Shown: in pieces, positions 27,328 through 35,568 of the stretch
Numbering within the stretch: the stretch's first letter is position 1
How the letters are laid out: each line of letters opens with the position of its first letter
Source of the DNA: Amycolatopsis mediterranei
GTDB lineage: Bacteria; Actinomycetota; Actinomycetes; Mycobacteriales; Pseudonocardiaceae
Reading direction: 5' to 3'
NCBI RefSeq assembly: GCF_026017845.1
Contig: NZ_CP100416.1
Location: 10,541,956 to 10,605,955, forward strand
DNA: 64,000 nt
Program-made: the position numbers and the translations under genes
The notes under the pieces: model-generated
Databases searched by the model: none
Told to the model about the DNA's origin: nothing
Seen by the model: the letters and a program-made list of their open reading frames with translations, nothing else

Positions 27328-28133
27328 CGGACGAAAGCCGGGGGATCGGGGGGACCATCGGTCCGCCCTGGTCTGTCGACGTGCTCGCCGATCTCCACGC
27401 CGGTGTCCTGGACGACACGCGGGCGGCCGAGCTGTGGCCGCTGGTCAACGCCGACCCGGAGGCCCGGGCGATCCTGGACGCCCTCGACGCCACGCAGGCC
27501 GACCTCGCCTCGCTGGCGGAGGCGCCGGCCCCGCGCATGCCCGCCGAGTTCGCCGCCCGGCTGGACGCGGCGCTGGCCGCCGAAGCAGCCGCCGCCTTTC
27601 CCGGCCGGACATCGCCCGGGCCCCGAGGCGTCACGCAGGCACCGGGGCCGGCCGGCCCCGGGAACGCCCCGGTGGTGGACCTCGCGGCGGCCCGGCGCCG
27701 CCGGAACAAGCGGCTCGGCTGGGCCGCCGGCGTCCTGACCGCGGCCGCGGCGGCGGTCGTCGCCGTGACCATCGCGATCCCGGACTCTTCGCAGCAGACG
27801 GGCACGCCCAACGTCGCGGCGCCGGCCCCGACCGGCCCGTCGGTCGGCAGCGACGGCGCCGGCGCGCAGGCCCTGGTCGGCAAGGCGATCGGCGTCCGCG
27901 ACTTCGGCCCGCTGCAGAACGAGGACCGCCTCGACGCCTGCATCGCGGCCGCCGGGCTCGACCCGAAGGTGCGGCCGGAGGGCATCCGCCCGGTGAACGT
28001 CGGCGGCAAGGCCGGGGTGATGATCATCCTGACCACCGGCAAGCTCGCCCAGTTCCGCCTGGTGGCCTTCGGCGCGGACTGCGGGCCGGGAAATCCGGCC
28101 GTGCTGTTCGACAAGGTCGTTGGGGAGAAGTAG
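27324..28133 (+). CDS. Membrane anti-sigma-M factor (RsmA-like)
   Basis: 269 residues; the ATGA overlap with sigM gives translational coupling. The cytoplasmic part (residues 1-128) would bind SigM. It begins with PWSVDVLADLHAGVLDD and lacks the HxxxCxxC zinc motif of ZAS anti-sigma factors. One membrane helix lies at about 130-152 (AAGVLTAAAAAVVAVTIAI), and an extracytoplasmic domain with two Cys completes the protein. This corresponds to Rv3912. The match to SigM is from gene order; the membrane topology is directly visible. Confidence 0.87.
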   Translation: MTDESRGIGGTIGPPWSVDVLADLHAGVLDDTRAAELWPLVNADPEARAILDALDATQADLASLAEAPAPRMPAEFAARLDAALAAEAAAAFPGRTSPGPRGVTQAPGPAGPGNAPVVDLAAARRRRNKRLGWAAGVLTAAAAAVVAVTIAIPDSSQQTGTPNVAAPAPTGPSVGSDGAGAQALVGKAIGVRDFGPLQNEDRLDACIAAAGLDPKVRPEGIRPVNVGGKAGVMIILTTGKLAQFRLVAFGADCGPGNPAVLFDKVVGEK

Positions 28134-28147
28134 CGGCTGTCACGGCT

Positions 28148-28175
28148 GGGAACATGGCCACTTACGATCGTGTTG
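28148..28175 (+). promoter_or_regulatory. Candidate SigR/SigH-type ECF promoter for trxB-trxA
   Basis: GGGAAC, 18 bases, then GTTG. This matches the disulfide-stress promoter consensus (GGAAT/C, about 18 bases, GTT) known upstream of trxBA in Streptomyces (SigR) and of trxB2 in mycobacteria (SigH). An overlapping housekeeping-like pair, TTGAGC at 28173 and TACGAG at 28195, is also present. Confidence 0.5.
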
Positions 28176-28212
28176 AGCCTGATACACGGGTCACTACGAG
28201 CGGAGGTCACGG

Positions 28213-29205
28213 GTGGCTGCCGAGGAAATCAGGAACCTGATCATTGTCGGGTCGGGTCCTGCCGGATACACCGCTGCCGTTTACGCGGCACGAGCCCAGC
28301 TGGAACCGCTGGTGTTCGAGGGCACGCAGTTCGGCGGCGCGCTGATGACGACGACCGAGGTCGAGAACTTCCCCGGGTTCCGCGACGGCATCATGGGTCC
28401 GGACCTGATGGAGGAGATGCGCAAGCAGGCCGAGCGCTTCGGCGCCGAGCTGCGCGCGGAGGACGTCGAGTCGCTGGAGCTGACCGGGGACGTCAAGTAC
28501 GTCCACGCGAACGGCAAGCGGTACGCCGCCCGCGCCGTCATCCTCGCCATGGGTGCCGCGGCGCGGTACCTGAACGTGCCGGGCGAGCAGGAGCTGCTCG
28601 GCCGCGGTGTGTCGGCCTGTGCCACCTGTGACGGCTTCTTCTTCCGCGACCACGACATCGTGGTCGCCGGCGGCGGCGACTCGGCGATGGAAGAGGCGAC
28701 CTTCCTGACGAAGTTCGCGAAGTCCGTCACGATCGTCCACCGCCGGGACGAGTTCCGCGCGTCCAAGATCATGCTCGAGCGCGCCCGCGCGAACGAGAAG
28801 ATCAAGTGGCAGCTGAACTCACAGATCACCGGTGTCCTCGGCGACGGCAAGGTCGAGGGCCTGCAGCTGAAGGACACCAAGGACGGCTCCGAGTCGACGC
28901 TCGACGTGTCGGGCTTCTTCGTCGCGATCGGGCACGACCCCCGCAGCCAGCTCGTGAAGGGGCAGGTCGAGCTGGACGAGGACGGTTACGTGCTCACCCA
29001 GGGGCGTACCTCGTTCACGAACCTGGACGGCGTCTTCGCGGCCGGTGACCTGGTGGACCGCACCTACCGGCAGGCGATCACCGCCGCGGGCTCCGGGTGC
29101 AGCGCCGCGATCGACGCGGAACGATGGCTCGCGGAGCACGGCGACTCGGACGCGCACGAGGCGGCCGAGCTCGTCGGCGGCGGCTACGGCCCCGGCACCA
29201 ACTGA
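28213..29205 (+). CDS. trxB: Thioredoxin-disulfide reductase
   Basis: 330 residues; GTG start with GGAGG six bases upstream. An FAD-binding GSGPAGYTAA motif lies at the N-terminus. The redox-active CATC is at residues 136-139, the NADPH-binding GGGDSAMEEA at about 153, and the FAD-binding GVFAAGDLVD near the end. It reduces thioredoxin with NADPH. The thioredoxin gene follows 35 bases later, and a SigR/SigH-type promoter candidate lies upstream. Confidence 0.96.
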   Translation: MAAEEIRNLIIVGSGPAGYTAAVYAARAQLEPLVFEGTQFGGALMTTTEVENFPGFRDGIMGPDLMEEMRKQAERFGAELRAEDVESLELTGDVKYVHANGKRYAARAVILAMGAAARYLNVPGEQELLGRGVSACATCDGFFFRDHDIVVAGGGDSAMEEATFLTKFAKSVTIVHRRDEFRASKIMLERARANEKIKWQLNSQITGVLGDGKVEGLQLKDTKDGSESTLDVSGFFVAIGHDPRSQLVKGQVELDEDGYVLTQGRTSFTNLDGVFAAGDLVDRTYRQAITAAGSGCSAAIDAERWLAEHGDSDAHEAAELVGGGYGPGTN

Positions 29206-29240
29206 CTTTCCGGCGCTCAACCACCCCTGAAGGAGAAACC

Positions 29241-29564
29241 ATGGCCAACACCGTCAAGGTGACCGACGCGACGTTCGTCGACGAGGTCCTGACCAGCGAG
29301 AAGCCGGTCCTCGTCGACTTCTGGGCCACCTGGTGCGGCCCGTGCAAGATGGTCGCCCCGGTGCTCGAGGAAATCGCGGCCGAGAACGGCGAGAAGCTGA
29401 CCATCGCCAAGATCGACATCGACGAGAACCCGAACACGCCGCGTGACTACCAGGTGATGTCCATCCCGACGCTGATCCTGTTCCAGGGCGGCAAGCCGGT
29501 GAAGCAGATCGTGGGCGCCAAGCCGAAGGCCGCGCTGCTGTCGGACCTCGCCGACGTCCTCTGA
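29241..29564 (+). CDS. trxA: Thioredoxin
   Basis: 107 residues, the usual length. The active site WCGPCK is at residues 31-36, and the cis-proline loop (SIPTLILF) and GAKPKAAL follow as expected. The start has AAGGAG at good spacing. It reduces protein disulfides in the cytosol and is recycled by the adjacent reductase. A GC-rich hairpin directly follows the gene. Confidence 0.96.
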   Translation: MANTVKVTDATFVDEVLTSEKPVLVDFWATWCGPCKMVAPVLEEIAAENGEKLTIAKIDIDENPNTPRDYQVMSIPTLILFQGGKPVKQIVGAKPKAALLSDLADVL

Positions 29565-29580
29565 ACCGAACCAGCCCGGC

Positions 29581-29622
29581 GAACCCGGGGCCTGCGGGAA
29601 TCCTCCTGCGGGCCCCGGGTTC
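29581..29622 (+). terminator. Hairpin after trxA
   Basis: Perfect 12-bp arms (GAACCCGGGGCC and its complement) enclose an 18-base loop. The T tract is poor (GTTGG), so termination may depend on the stem alone, as is common in actinobacteria. Confidence 0.6.
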
Positions 29623-29846
29623 GTTGGTCATTCGGGCTAATCTCAACGATGTTGCTTAATCGAGCGTGACATCGGCCCCCGTGGGTACTCCACGAACGGG
29701 TTCTTGACTCACCTACCGGGCCTACGCTGTCACCCAGAGTTGGCAAGGCACAATAGAGGACCTGGGCTCGTCCCAGCGAAGGTTTTCCGAAATCCTGCCA
29801 CGCACCGAGCCCCCGAATCCGGTGCCTGAGGAAGAGCGAGGAGTGC

Positions 29847-30995
29847 ATGCGGGTACTCCGCCGCGGTGACGCCGGTCCGGACGTCGCCGAGATCAGGTCC
29901 ATCCTGGCCGGGATGGACCTGCTCCCGCCGGTCACCGGTACCGACGACTACGACACGTTCGACGTCGCCGTGGAGCACGCCGTCCGTGCCTTCCAGCAGC
30001 GTCGTGGGCTGATGACCGACGGCATCGTGGGTCCGGCGACCTTCCAGGCGCTCAAGGGCGCCAGCTACCACCTGGGCAGCCGCCCGCTGTCGTACATGAT
30101 CGCCTCGCCCGTCCACGGCGACGACGTCTTCACCCTGCAAGAGCGGCTCACCGAACTCGGCTTCGACGCCGGCCGCCCCGACGGCTACTTCGGTCCCCAG
30201 ACCGAGCGCGCGCTCAAGACGTTCCAGCGCGACATGCGCCTGACGCCGGACGGCATGTGCGGCCCGGCGACCATCCGCGAGCTGCACCGCCTGTCCTCGC
30301 CGCGGGCCCGGGGCGGGCGCCCCGTGTTCCTGCGCGAGCAGGAGCAGGTGCGCCAGGCCGGGCCGCGGCTGCGCGGCAAGCGCATCGTGATCGACCCGGG
30401 CCACGGCGGCGACGACCTCGGCGTGGTCGCCGGCGGCCTGCGCGAGGCCGACATCGCGTGGGACCTCGCCCGCCGGCTCGAAGGCCGGATGAAGGCCGCC
30501 GGCATGGAGGCGCTGATCTCCCGCGGCCCGAACCAGAGCCCCACCGAGCTGGAGCGCGCCAAGTTCGCCAACGACGCGGGCGCCGACCTGTTCCTCTCGC
30601 TGCACAGCGACAAGAACCCCTCGCCGCGCGCGCAGGGCGTCGCGAGCTTCCACTTCGGCAACGGCAACGGCACGACCTCGACGGTGGGCGAGCTGCTGGC
30701 CGGCTTCATCCAGCGCGAGGTCGCGGCCCGCACGGGCATGCTCGACTGCCGCACGCACTACAAGTCGTGGGACATCTTCACCCGCACCCGCTGCCCGGCG
30801 GTCCGGGTCGAGATCGGCTACCTGACGAACCCGGACGACGCCCGCAAGCTCGGCGACCCGGCGTTCCGCGACATCGTCGCGGAGGGCATCCTGATCGCCG
30901 TCAAGCGCCTGTACCTGCTCGGCGAGGGCGACCAGCCGACGGGCACCTTCACGTTCGCCGACGTCCTGGCGCACGAGCTCGCGAAAGCCGAGTAG
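29847..30995 (+). CDS. cwlM: CwlM-type N-acetylmuramoyl-L-alanine amidase homologue
   Basis: 382 residues. There are two peptidoglycan-binding repeats (about 3-70 and 80-150; VRAFQQRRGLMTDGIVGP and LKTFQRDMRLTPDGM). An Amidase_3 domain follows from about 175: RIVIDPGHGGDD, LFLSLHSDKNP and RVEIGYLTNPDD, which contain zinc-type ligands. There is no signal peptide, so the protein is probably cytoplasmic, as is M. tuberculosis CwlM, which when phosphorylated by PknB activates MurA. The 282-base gap upstream suggests its own promoter. The regulatory role is inherited from the family. Confidence 0.9.
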   Translation: MRVLRRGDAGPDVAEIRSILAGMDLLPPVTGTDDYDTFDVAVEHAVRAFQQRRGLMTDGIVGPATFQALKGASYHLGSRPLSYMIASPVHGDDVFTLQERLTELGFDAGRPDGYFGPQTERALKTFQRDMRLTPDGMCGPATIRELHRLSSPRARGGRPVFLREQEQVRQAGPRLRGKRIVIDPGHGGDDLGVVAGGLREADIAWDLARRLEGRMKAAGMEALISRGPNQSPTELERAKFANDAGADLFLSLHSDKNPSPRAQGVASFHFGNGNGTTSTVGELLAGFIQREVAARTGMLDCRTHYKSWDIFTRTRCPAVRVEIGYLTNPDDARKLGDPAFRDIVAEGILIAVKRLYLLGEGDQPTGTFTFADVLAHELAKAE

Positions 30996-31041
30996 GGCCG
31001 ACCACAACCCCTAGCGGCTTTCCTTCACTTGCTCCACCACC

Positions 31042-31070
31042 CCTGGGAACGCGACCCGCGCGTCCCCAGG
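31042..31070 (+). terminator. Terminator after cwlM
   Basis: CCTGGG and ACGCG arms pair with CGCGT and CCCAGG around a short loop, followed by TTT. It lies 46 bases downstream of the cwlM stop. Confidence 0.6.
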
Positions 31071-31092
31071 TTTCGGGGCAGTTCTCCACAGG

Positions 31093-31126
31093 TTGTCCAC
31101 CGCTCCTATCAGCGCTCTGTGGATAA
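31093..31126. promoter_or_regulatory. DnaA-box-like pair in the cwlM/GNAT gap
   Basis: TTGTCCACC (31093-31101) and, on the other strand, a perfect TTATCCACA (TGTGGATAA at 31118-31126) lie in the gap between the convergent cwlM and GNAT genes. This is about 10 kb from dnaA and 12 kb from the main origin array. They may titrate DnaA or mark an auxiliary site. Confidence 0.55.
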
Positions 31127-31206
31127 CTCGGCACTTCTTCCACAGCCGTGGACAGCCGTGTTCCAGGCGTGCCGAAGCGCAGGCGCAAACGTTTGCGGAT
31201 GAGCGA

Positions 31207-31851
31207 TCAGGCGCGGCCGAGGCTCGGCTCGGCGGTGGTGATCGTCACCTGGCCGAGCAGCCGCTCCAGGGCCGCCTCGACGTCTTCCTTCCAGGTGATC
31301 GCCGAACGCAGCTCGAGGCGCAGGCGCGGCCACTTCTGGTGCGGGCGGACCGTCTTGAAGCCCACGCTCTGCAGGAAGGCCGCCGGCAGCACGCAGCTGT
31401 GGCCGCCGTCGGGGTCTGCTTCGTCGGGACGAGCGTCACCGAACGCCTCGATGGCGCGAACGCCGCGCTTGGTCAGGTCCTTGGCGACCGCCTGGACGAG
31501 CATCCGGCCGAGACCACCGCCGCGGAACTCCGGGAGCACCTGGAACGCGGTCAGCAAAACGGCGTCGGCACTCGGCGGGGACGTCGGGAAGGCCAGCGCC
31601 CGCGGGACGGCGTTCGGCGGGGCGTACAGCACGAACCCGACCGGCAGCGTGTCGCTGTAGACGATGCGGCCGCAGGAACCCCACTCGAGCAGCACGCTCG
31701 AGACCCAGGCTTCCTTCTCGACCTCGGTCGCGCCGAACTCCTCGGCCTGGTGCTTGAGGTGGGGGGCGAGCTCCCAGTACACGCACCGGCGACAGCTCTT
31801 CGGCAGGTGCTCCAGGTTGTCCAGTGTGACGCCCACGACGCGACGCGACAC
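31207..31851 (-). CDS. GNAT family N-acetyltransferase
   Basis: 214 residues from the GTG at 31851, chosen because AGGGAGG lies six bases upstream; an ATG at 31914 would add 21 residues. The acetyl-CoA-binding motif is visible (VLPEFRGGGLGRMLV, about residue 113). The N-terminus has a CRRCVYWE motif typical of this subfamily, which occupies the Rv3916c position in the conserved cluster. The substrate is unknown. It is convergent with cwlM. Confidence 0.82.
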   Translation of the reverse strand: MSRRVVGVTLDNLEHLPKSCRRCVYWELAPHLKHQAEEFGATEVEKEAWVSSVLLEWGSCGRIVYSDTLPVGFVLYAPPNAVPRALAFPTSPPSADAVLLTAFQVLPEFRGGGLGRMLVQAVAKDLTKRGVRAIEAFGDARPDEADPDGGHSCVLPAAFLQSVGFKTVRPHQKWPRLRLELRSAITWKEDVEAALERLLGQVTITTAEPSLGRA

Positions 31852-32063
31852 CCGCGACCTCCCTGACCTGCGCTCCCGACCGGCTGCCCGTTCGTCAAGC
31901 CGCGCAAGATCCACGGCACGAACACGAGAGCCATGGTCGAGGATAGGCCGATGTGACGAGCACCGGAAGGCCAGGGGGTCCTGATGGGTGCCCGGTTACA
32001 CTCGATGGGATCTACCAGCTCCCGCGGGAGTGACCGTGTCCGCCTAGCCCCGGGTGAACGTCG

Positions 32064-33401
32064 ATGACCGAGAACCGCCCCAGCAAGCCGCACAGTGGCC
32101 GGCAAAACCCCAGTGGCCGCCAGAACCTCGACCCGCACCTCGAGCGGTACGCCGCGCGCACCGCGGGGATGACCGCCTCGGAGATCCGGGCACTGTTCGC
32201 GGTGGCCAGCCGGCCCGAGGTGGTTTCGCTGGCCGGCGGCATGCCGAACCTGGCGGCGCTCCCGCTCGACACGCTGTCGGCGCAGGTGGCCGAGATCATC
32301 GCCGAAGACGGCCTGGTGGCGCTGCAGTACGGCTCGGCGCACGGCGTCCCGGCGCTGCGCGAGCAGATCTGCGAAATCATGGCCCTGGAGGGCATCAAGG
32401 CGCACCCGGACGACGTCGTGGTGACCGTCGGCTCGCAGATGGGCCTGGACATGGTCACGCGGCTGTTCTGCGACCCGGGTGACGTCGTGATCGCCGAAGG
32501 CCCCTCGTACGTCGGCGCGCTGGGCTCGTTCGCCGCCTACCAGGCGCAGGTCGTGCACGTGGCGATGGACGAGCACGGCCTGGTGCCGGAGCTGCTGCGC
32601 GAGGCGCTCGACCGGACGGAGAAGGCCGGCCGCCGGGTCAAGTTCCTCTACACCATTCCGAACTTCCACAACCCCGCCGGCGTCACGCTGGCCGTCGAGC
32701 GCCGCGCGGAGATCCTGGAGATCTGCCGCACGCACGGCGTCCTGGTCGTCGAAGACAACCCGTACGGGTTGCTCGGCTTCGACGGGCAGACGTACCCGGC
32801 GCTGCGGTCCACCGATCCCGACAACGTCGTGTACCTCGGCTCGTTCTCGAAGACGTTCGCCTCCGGTCTGCGCGTCGGCTGGGTGCTGGCGCCGCACGCG
32901 GTGCGCGAGAAGCTCGTGCTCGCCGCGGAGTCGGCGACGCTGTGCCCGCCGACGTTCAACCAGATGATCGTCTCGCGCTACCTGGCCACGCACGACTGGA
33001 AGGGCCAGATCAAGAAGTTCCGCGAGAACTATCGCGACCGGCGCGACGCGATCCTGTCCGCGCTCGACCAGTACCTGCCCCCGGGCTGCTCGTGGACCAA
33101 GCCGGACGGCGGCTTCTACGTCTGGGTGACGGTGCCGGAAGGTGTCGACACGAAGGCGATGCTGCCGCGCGCGGTGACCGCCCGGGTGGCGTACGCGTCC
33201 GGAACCGGGTTCTACGCCGACGGGTTCGGCAGCCGCCAGATGCGGCTGTCGTACTGCTACCCGACGCCGGAGCGCATCCGCGAGGGCGTGCGGCGGCTGG
33301 CGGCCGTCCTGGAGTCCGAAATGGACCTCGCCCGCACCTTCGGTAACGTGAGCGCGCGCCGGATCCAGGGGCCGCAGAACCCGTCCCCGGACACGGTCTA
33401 G
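32064..33401 (+). CDS. PLP-dependent aminotransferase (class I/II, LysN/MocR-domain like)
   Basis: 445 residues. The fold-type I motifs are present: NFHNPAGVTL, VVEDNPYGLLGF and the PLP-lysine loop SFSKTFASGLRVGW. The N-terminal segment (MTASEIRALFAVASRPE) is typical of the 2-aminoadipate/aromatic aminotransferase group, which resembles MocR C-terminal domains but has no DNA-binding part here. The gene is not part of the mycobacterial cluster, so its place between the GNAT and ligase genes is lineage-specific. A possible -10 (TACACT) lies at 31997. The substrate is undetermined. Confidence 0.85.
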   Translation: MTENRPSKPHSGRQNPSGRQNLDPHLERYAARTAGMTASEIRALFAVASRPEVVSLAGGMPNLAALPLDTLSAQVAEIIAEDGLVALQYGSAHGVPALREQICEIMALEGIKAHPDDVVVTVGSQMGLDMVTRLFCDPGDVVIAEGPSYVGALGSFAAYQAQVVHVAMDEHGLVPELLREALDRTEKAGRRVKFLYTIPNFHNPAGVTLAVERRAEILEICRTHGVLVVEDNPYGLLGFDGQTYPALRSTDPDNVVYLGSFSKTFASGLRVGWVLAPHAVREKLVLAAESATLCPPTFNQMIVSRYLATHDWKGQIKKFRENYRDRRDAILSALDQYLPPGCSWTKPDGGFYVWVTVPEGVDTKAMLPRAVTARVAYASGTGFYADGFGSRQMRLSYCYPTPERIREGVRRLAAVLESEMDLARTFGNVSARRIQGPQNPSPDTV

Positions 33402-33488
33402 ATGGCTTTCGGGGGTTCCGGGTGGCGGAGCCCCCGGCCCGGGCCGAAGGCCCGGATGACACAGCTTTCCAGCTAAGGAGTTTCCACG

Positions 33489-34433
33489 GTGGTCGACCGT
33501 ACCGTTGCCGTGCTCGCCGGCGGGCTTTCGCACGAGCGCGACGTCTCGCTGAGGTCCGGGCGACGGCTGTCAGCGGCGTTGAAGTCCGAGAGCTTCGGCA
33601 TCGAGGAGTGGGACACCGACGCGGGACTGCTGGAGCGGCTGCGCACGCAGCGCCCGGACGCGGTCGTCGTCGCGCTGCACGGCGGCGAGGGCGAGAACGG
33701 CTCGGTGCAGACGGTGCTGGAGATGCTGGGCGTGCCGTTCGTCGGCACCGGCTCCCAGGGCTGCCGCCGCGCGTGGGACAAGCCGACCGCGAAGGCGTTG
33801 GTGCAGAACGCCGGGTTCGTGACGCCGGGCTGGGTGGTGCTGCCGCACAGCACGTTCCGCGAGCTCGGCGCCCAGGCGGTGCTCGACGCGATGGTCGAGA
33901 CGCTCGGCCTGCCGCTGATCCTCAAGCCGGACCAGGGTGGCTCGGCGCTCGGCACCCAGGTGGTGCGCGAAGCGGCGGAACTGCCGGCGGCGATGGTCGG
34001 CTGCTTCGCCTACGGAGACACCGTGCTCGCCGAGCGGTTCGTGGACGGCGTCGAGGTGGCCGTGACGGTCATCGAGGGCGAGGACGGGCCCGAGGCCCTC
34101 CCCGCGGTCGAGATCGTTCCGGAGAGCGGCGTGTACGACTACACGGCCCGCTACACGGCCGGCCTGACCGACTTCTTCACCCCGGCCCGGCTCGACGACG
34201 CCGCGGCCAAGGCGGTGGCCGAGCTGGCCGTCGCGGCGCACCGCGTACTCGGGCTTCGGGACATCTCCCGCACCGACGCGGTCGTGATGGCCGACGGCAC
34301 GGTCCACTTCCTCGAAGTGAACCCGTCGCCGGGTCTCACCGAGACGTCGACGGTGCCGATGGCGATCGAGGCGGCGGGCAAGTCGCTCGGCGCAGTGTTC
34401 GGCGAACTCATCGGGCGCGCGATTTCCCGCTGA
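33489..34433 (+). CDS. ddl: D-alanine--D-alanine ligase family protein (ATP-grasp)
   Basis: 314 residues; GTG start with AAGGAG nine bases upstream. Ddl landmarks are present: ALHGGEGENGSVQ (substrate loop), GTGSQGCRRAWDKP, LILKPDQGGSALG (ATP-grasp lysine) and EVNPSPGLTETS (metal-binding end). It joins two D-alanines for the peptidoglycan stem. It may be a second ligase beside a housekeeping ddl elsewhere; a D-Ala-D-Lac ligase cannot be excluded from sequence alone. It lies 87 bases behind the aminotransferase and has its own terminator. Confidence 0.82.
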   Translation: MVDRTVAVLAGGLSHERDVSLRSGRRLSAALKSESFGIEEWDTDAGLLERLRTQRPDAVVVALHGGEGENGSVQTVLEMLGVPFVGTGSQGCRRAWDKPTAKALVQNAGFVTPGWVVLPHSTFRELGAQAVLDAMVETLGLPLILKPDQGGSALGTQVVREAAELPAAMVGCFAYGDTVLAERFVDGVEVAVTVIEGEDGPEALPAVEIVPESGVYDYTARYTAGLTDFFTPARLDDAAAKAVAELAVAAHRVLGLRDISRTDAVVMADGTVHFLEVNPSPGLTETSTVPMAIEAAGKSLGAVFGELIGRAISR

Positions 34434-34449
34434 CTCCAGACACGCGAAA

Positions 34450-34481
34450 GGCCACTGCGGAGTCTCCGCGGTGGCCTTTTT
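34450..34481 (+). terminator. Rho-independent terminator after the ligase gene
   Basis: GGCCACTGCGGAG pairs with CTCCGCGGTGGCC with one mismatch and is followed by TTTTT. An A-rich 5' flank may make it work for both strands. Confidence 0.85.
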
Positions 34482-34566
34482 CGTGTCGCGGTTGATCATC
34501 ACCGGGTGTGGTTACCGCGACTGCGTCGAGCAATCATCACCGTGACGAAACACCCCGGGGTGATCC

Positions 34567-35568
34567 CTAATCGGTTTTCGGTGTCTGATTCGCCCCATTC
34601 GCGTCGATGATCGCGACGATGCGCTCGAGGTCGTCCACCGACCCGAACTCGAGCGTGATCCGGCCCTTGCGACGGCCGAGGTCGACCTTCACGCGGGTGT
34701 CGAAGCGGTCCGAAAGCCGGTTCGCGAGTTCCTGCAACCCCGGCGCCTGGATCGGCTTGCGCGGCGCGGGCTTCGGCTTGGCCGGCTTCTCGCTCTTCTT
34801 GAGCGTGACGGCTTCCTCGGTCGCCCGCACCGACATGCCCTCCGCGACGATCCGCGCGGCGAGCTCCTCCTGGCTTTCGGCGTCCTCCAGCGACAGCAGC
34901 GCCCGCGCGTGGCCCGCGGACAGAACGCCCGCGGCCACCCGGCGCTGCACCGGCAGGGGGAGCTTGAGGAGCCGGATCGTGTTGGTGATGACCGGCCGGC
35001 TGCGGCCGATCCGGCTCGCGAGTTCCTCGTGGGTGACCGCGAACTCGTCGAGCAGCTGCTGGTACGCGGCCGCCTCTTCGAGCGGGTTCAGCTGGACGCG
35101 GTGGATGTTCTCCAGGAGCGCGTCGCGCAGCATCGACTCGTCGGCGGTCTGCCGGACGATCGCCGGGATCGCCTCGAGCTCGGCCTGCTGCGAAGCACGC
35201 AGCCGCCGCTCGCCCATGACGAGCTCGTACTCGTCGTTCCCGAGCTCGCGGACGACGATGGGCTGCATGAGCCCGAACGCGCGGATCGAGTGCTCGAGTT
35301 CGGCGAGCGCCTCTTCGTCGAAGACCTGGCGCGGCTGCTTCGGGTTCGGCTTGATCGAGCTGACGGGGATCTCGCGGTAGACCGCGCCGGCGACCTCGCC
35401 GGCGTGCTGCTGCGCTTGACCGTTCGCCGCGAACCAGCCCTTGTCCTCGGCCGCCTTCTTGTCCGCCGCCGTCGTGTCGCCGGGTGCGGGCAGGGGACCA
35501 CCGCCGGTGGGTCCGGTCGGGATCAGGGCGGCGAGGCCGCGCCCCAGCCCTCCTCGACGCTCGGTCAT
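34567..35568 (-). CDS. parB: Chromosome-partitioning protein ParB
   Basis: 333 residues. The N-terminal domain has the ParB boxes (PNPKQPRQVFDEEAL and GERRLRAS, the CTP-binding motif). A central helix-turn-helix for parS binding reads THEELASRIGRSRPVITN. A basic linker leads to the C-terminal dimerisation domain (VKVDLGRRKGRITLEF). It loads on parS sites as a CTP-driven clamp to segregate the origin. The start overlaps the parA stop by four bases, and parS sites lie just upstream of parA. Confidence 0.96.
   Translation of the reverse strand: MTERRGGLGRGLAALIPTGPTGGGPLPAPGDTTAADKKAAEDKGWFAANGQAQQHAGEVAGAVYREIPVSSIKPNPKQPRQVFDEEALAELEHSIRAFGLMQPIVVRELGNDEYELVMGERRLRASQQAELEAIPAIVRQTADESMLRDALLENIHRVQLNPLEEAAAYQQLLDEFAVTHEELASRIGRSRPVITNTIRLLKLPLPVQRRVAAGVLSAGHARALLSLEDAESQEELAARIVAEGMSVRATEEAVTLKKSEKPAKPKPAPRKPIQAPGLQELANRLSDRFDTRVKVDLGRRKGRITLEFGSVDDLERIVAIIDANGANQTPKTD

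Noticed and set aside
29640..29846. Riboswitch in the cwlM leader
   Set aside because: Short hairpins (CTGGG-CCCAG) are present, but no conserved riboswitch core could be recognised.
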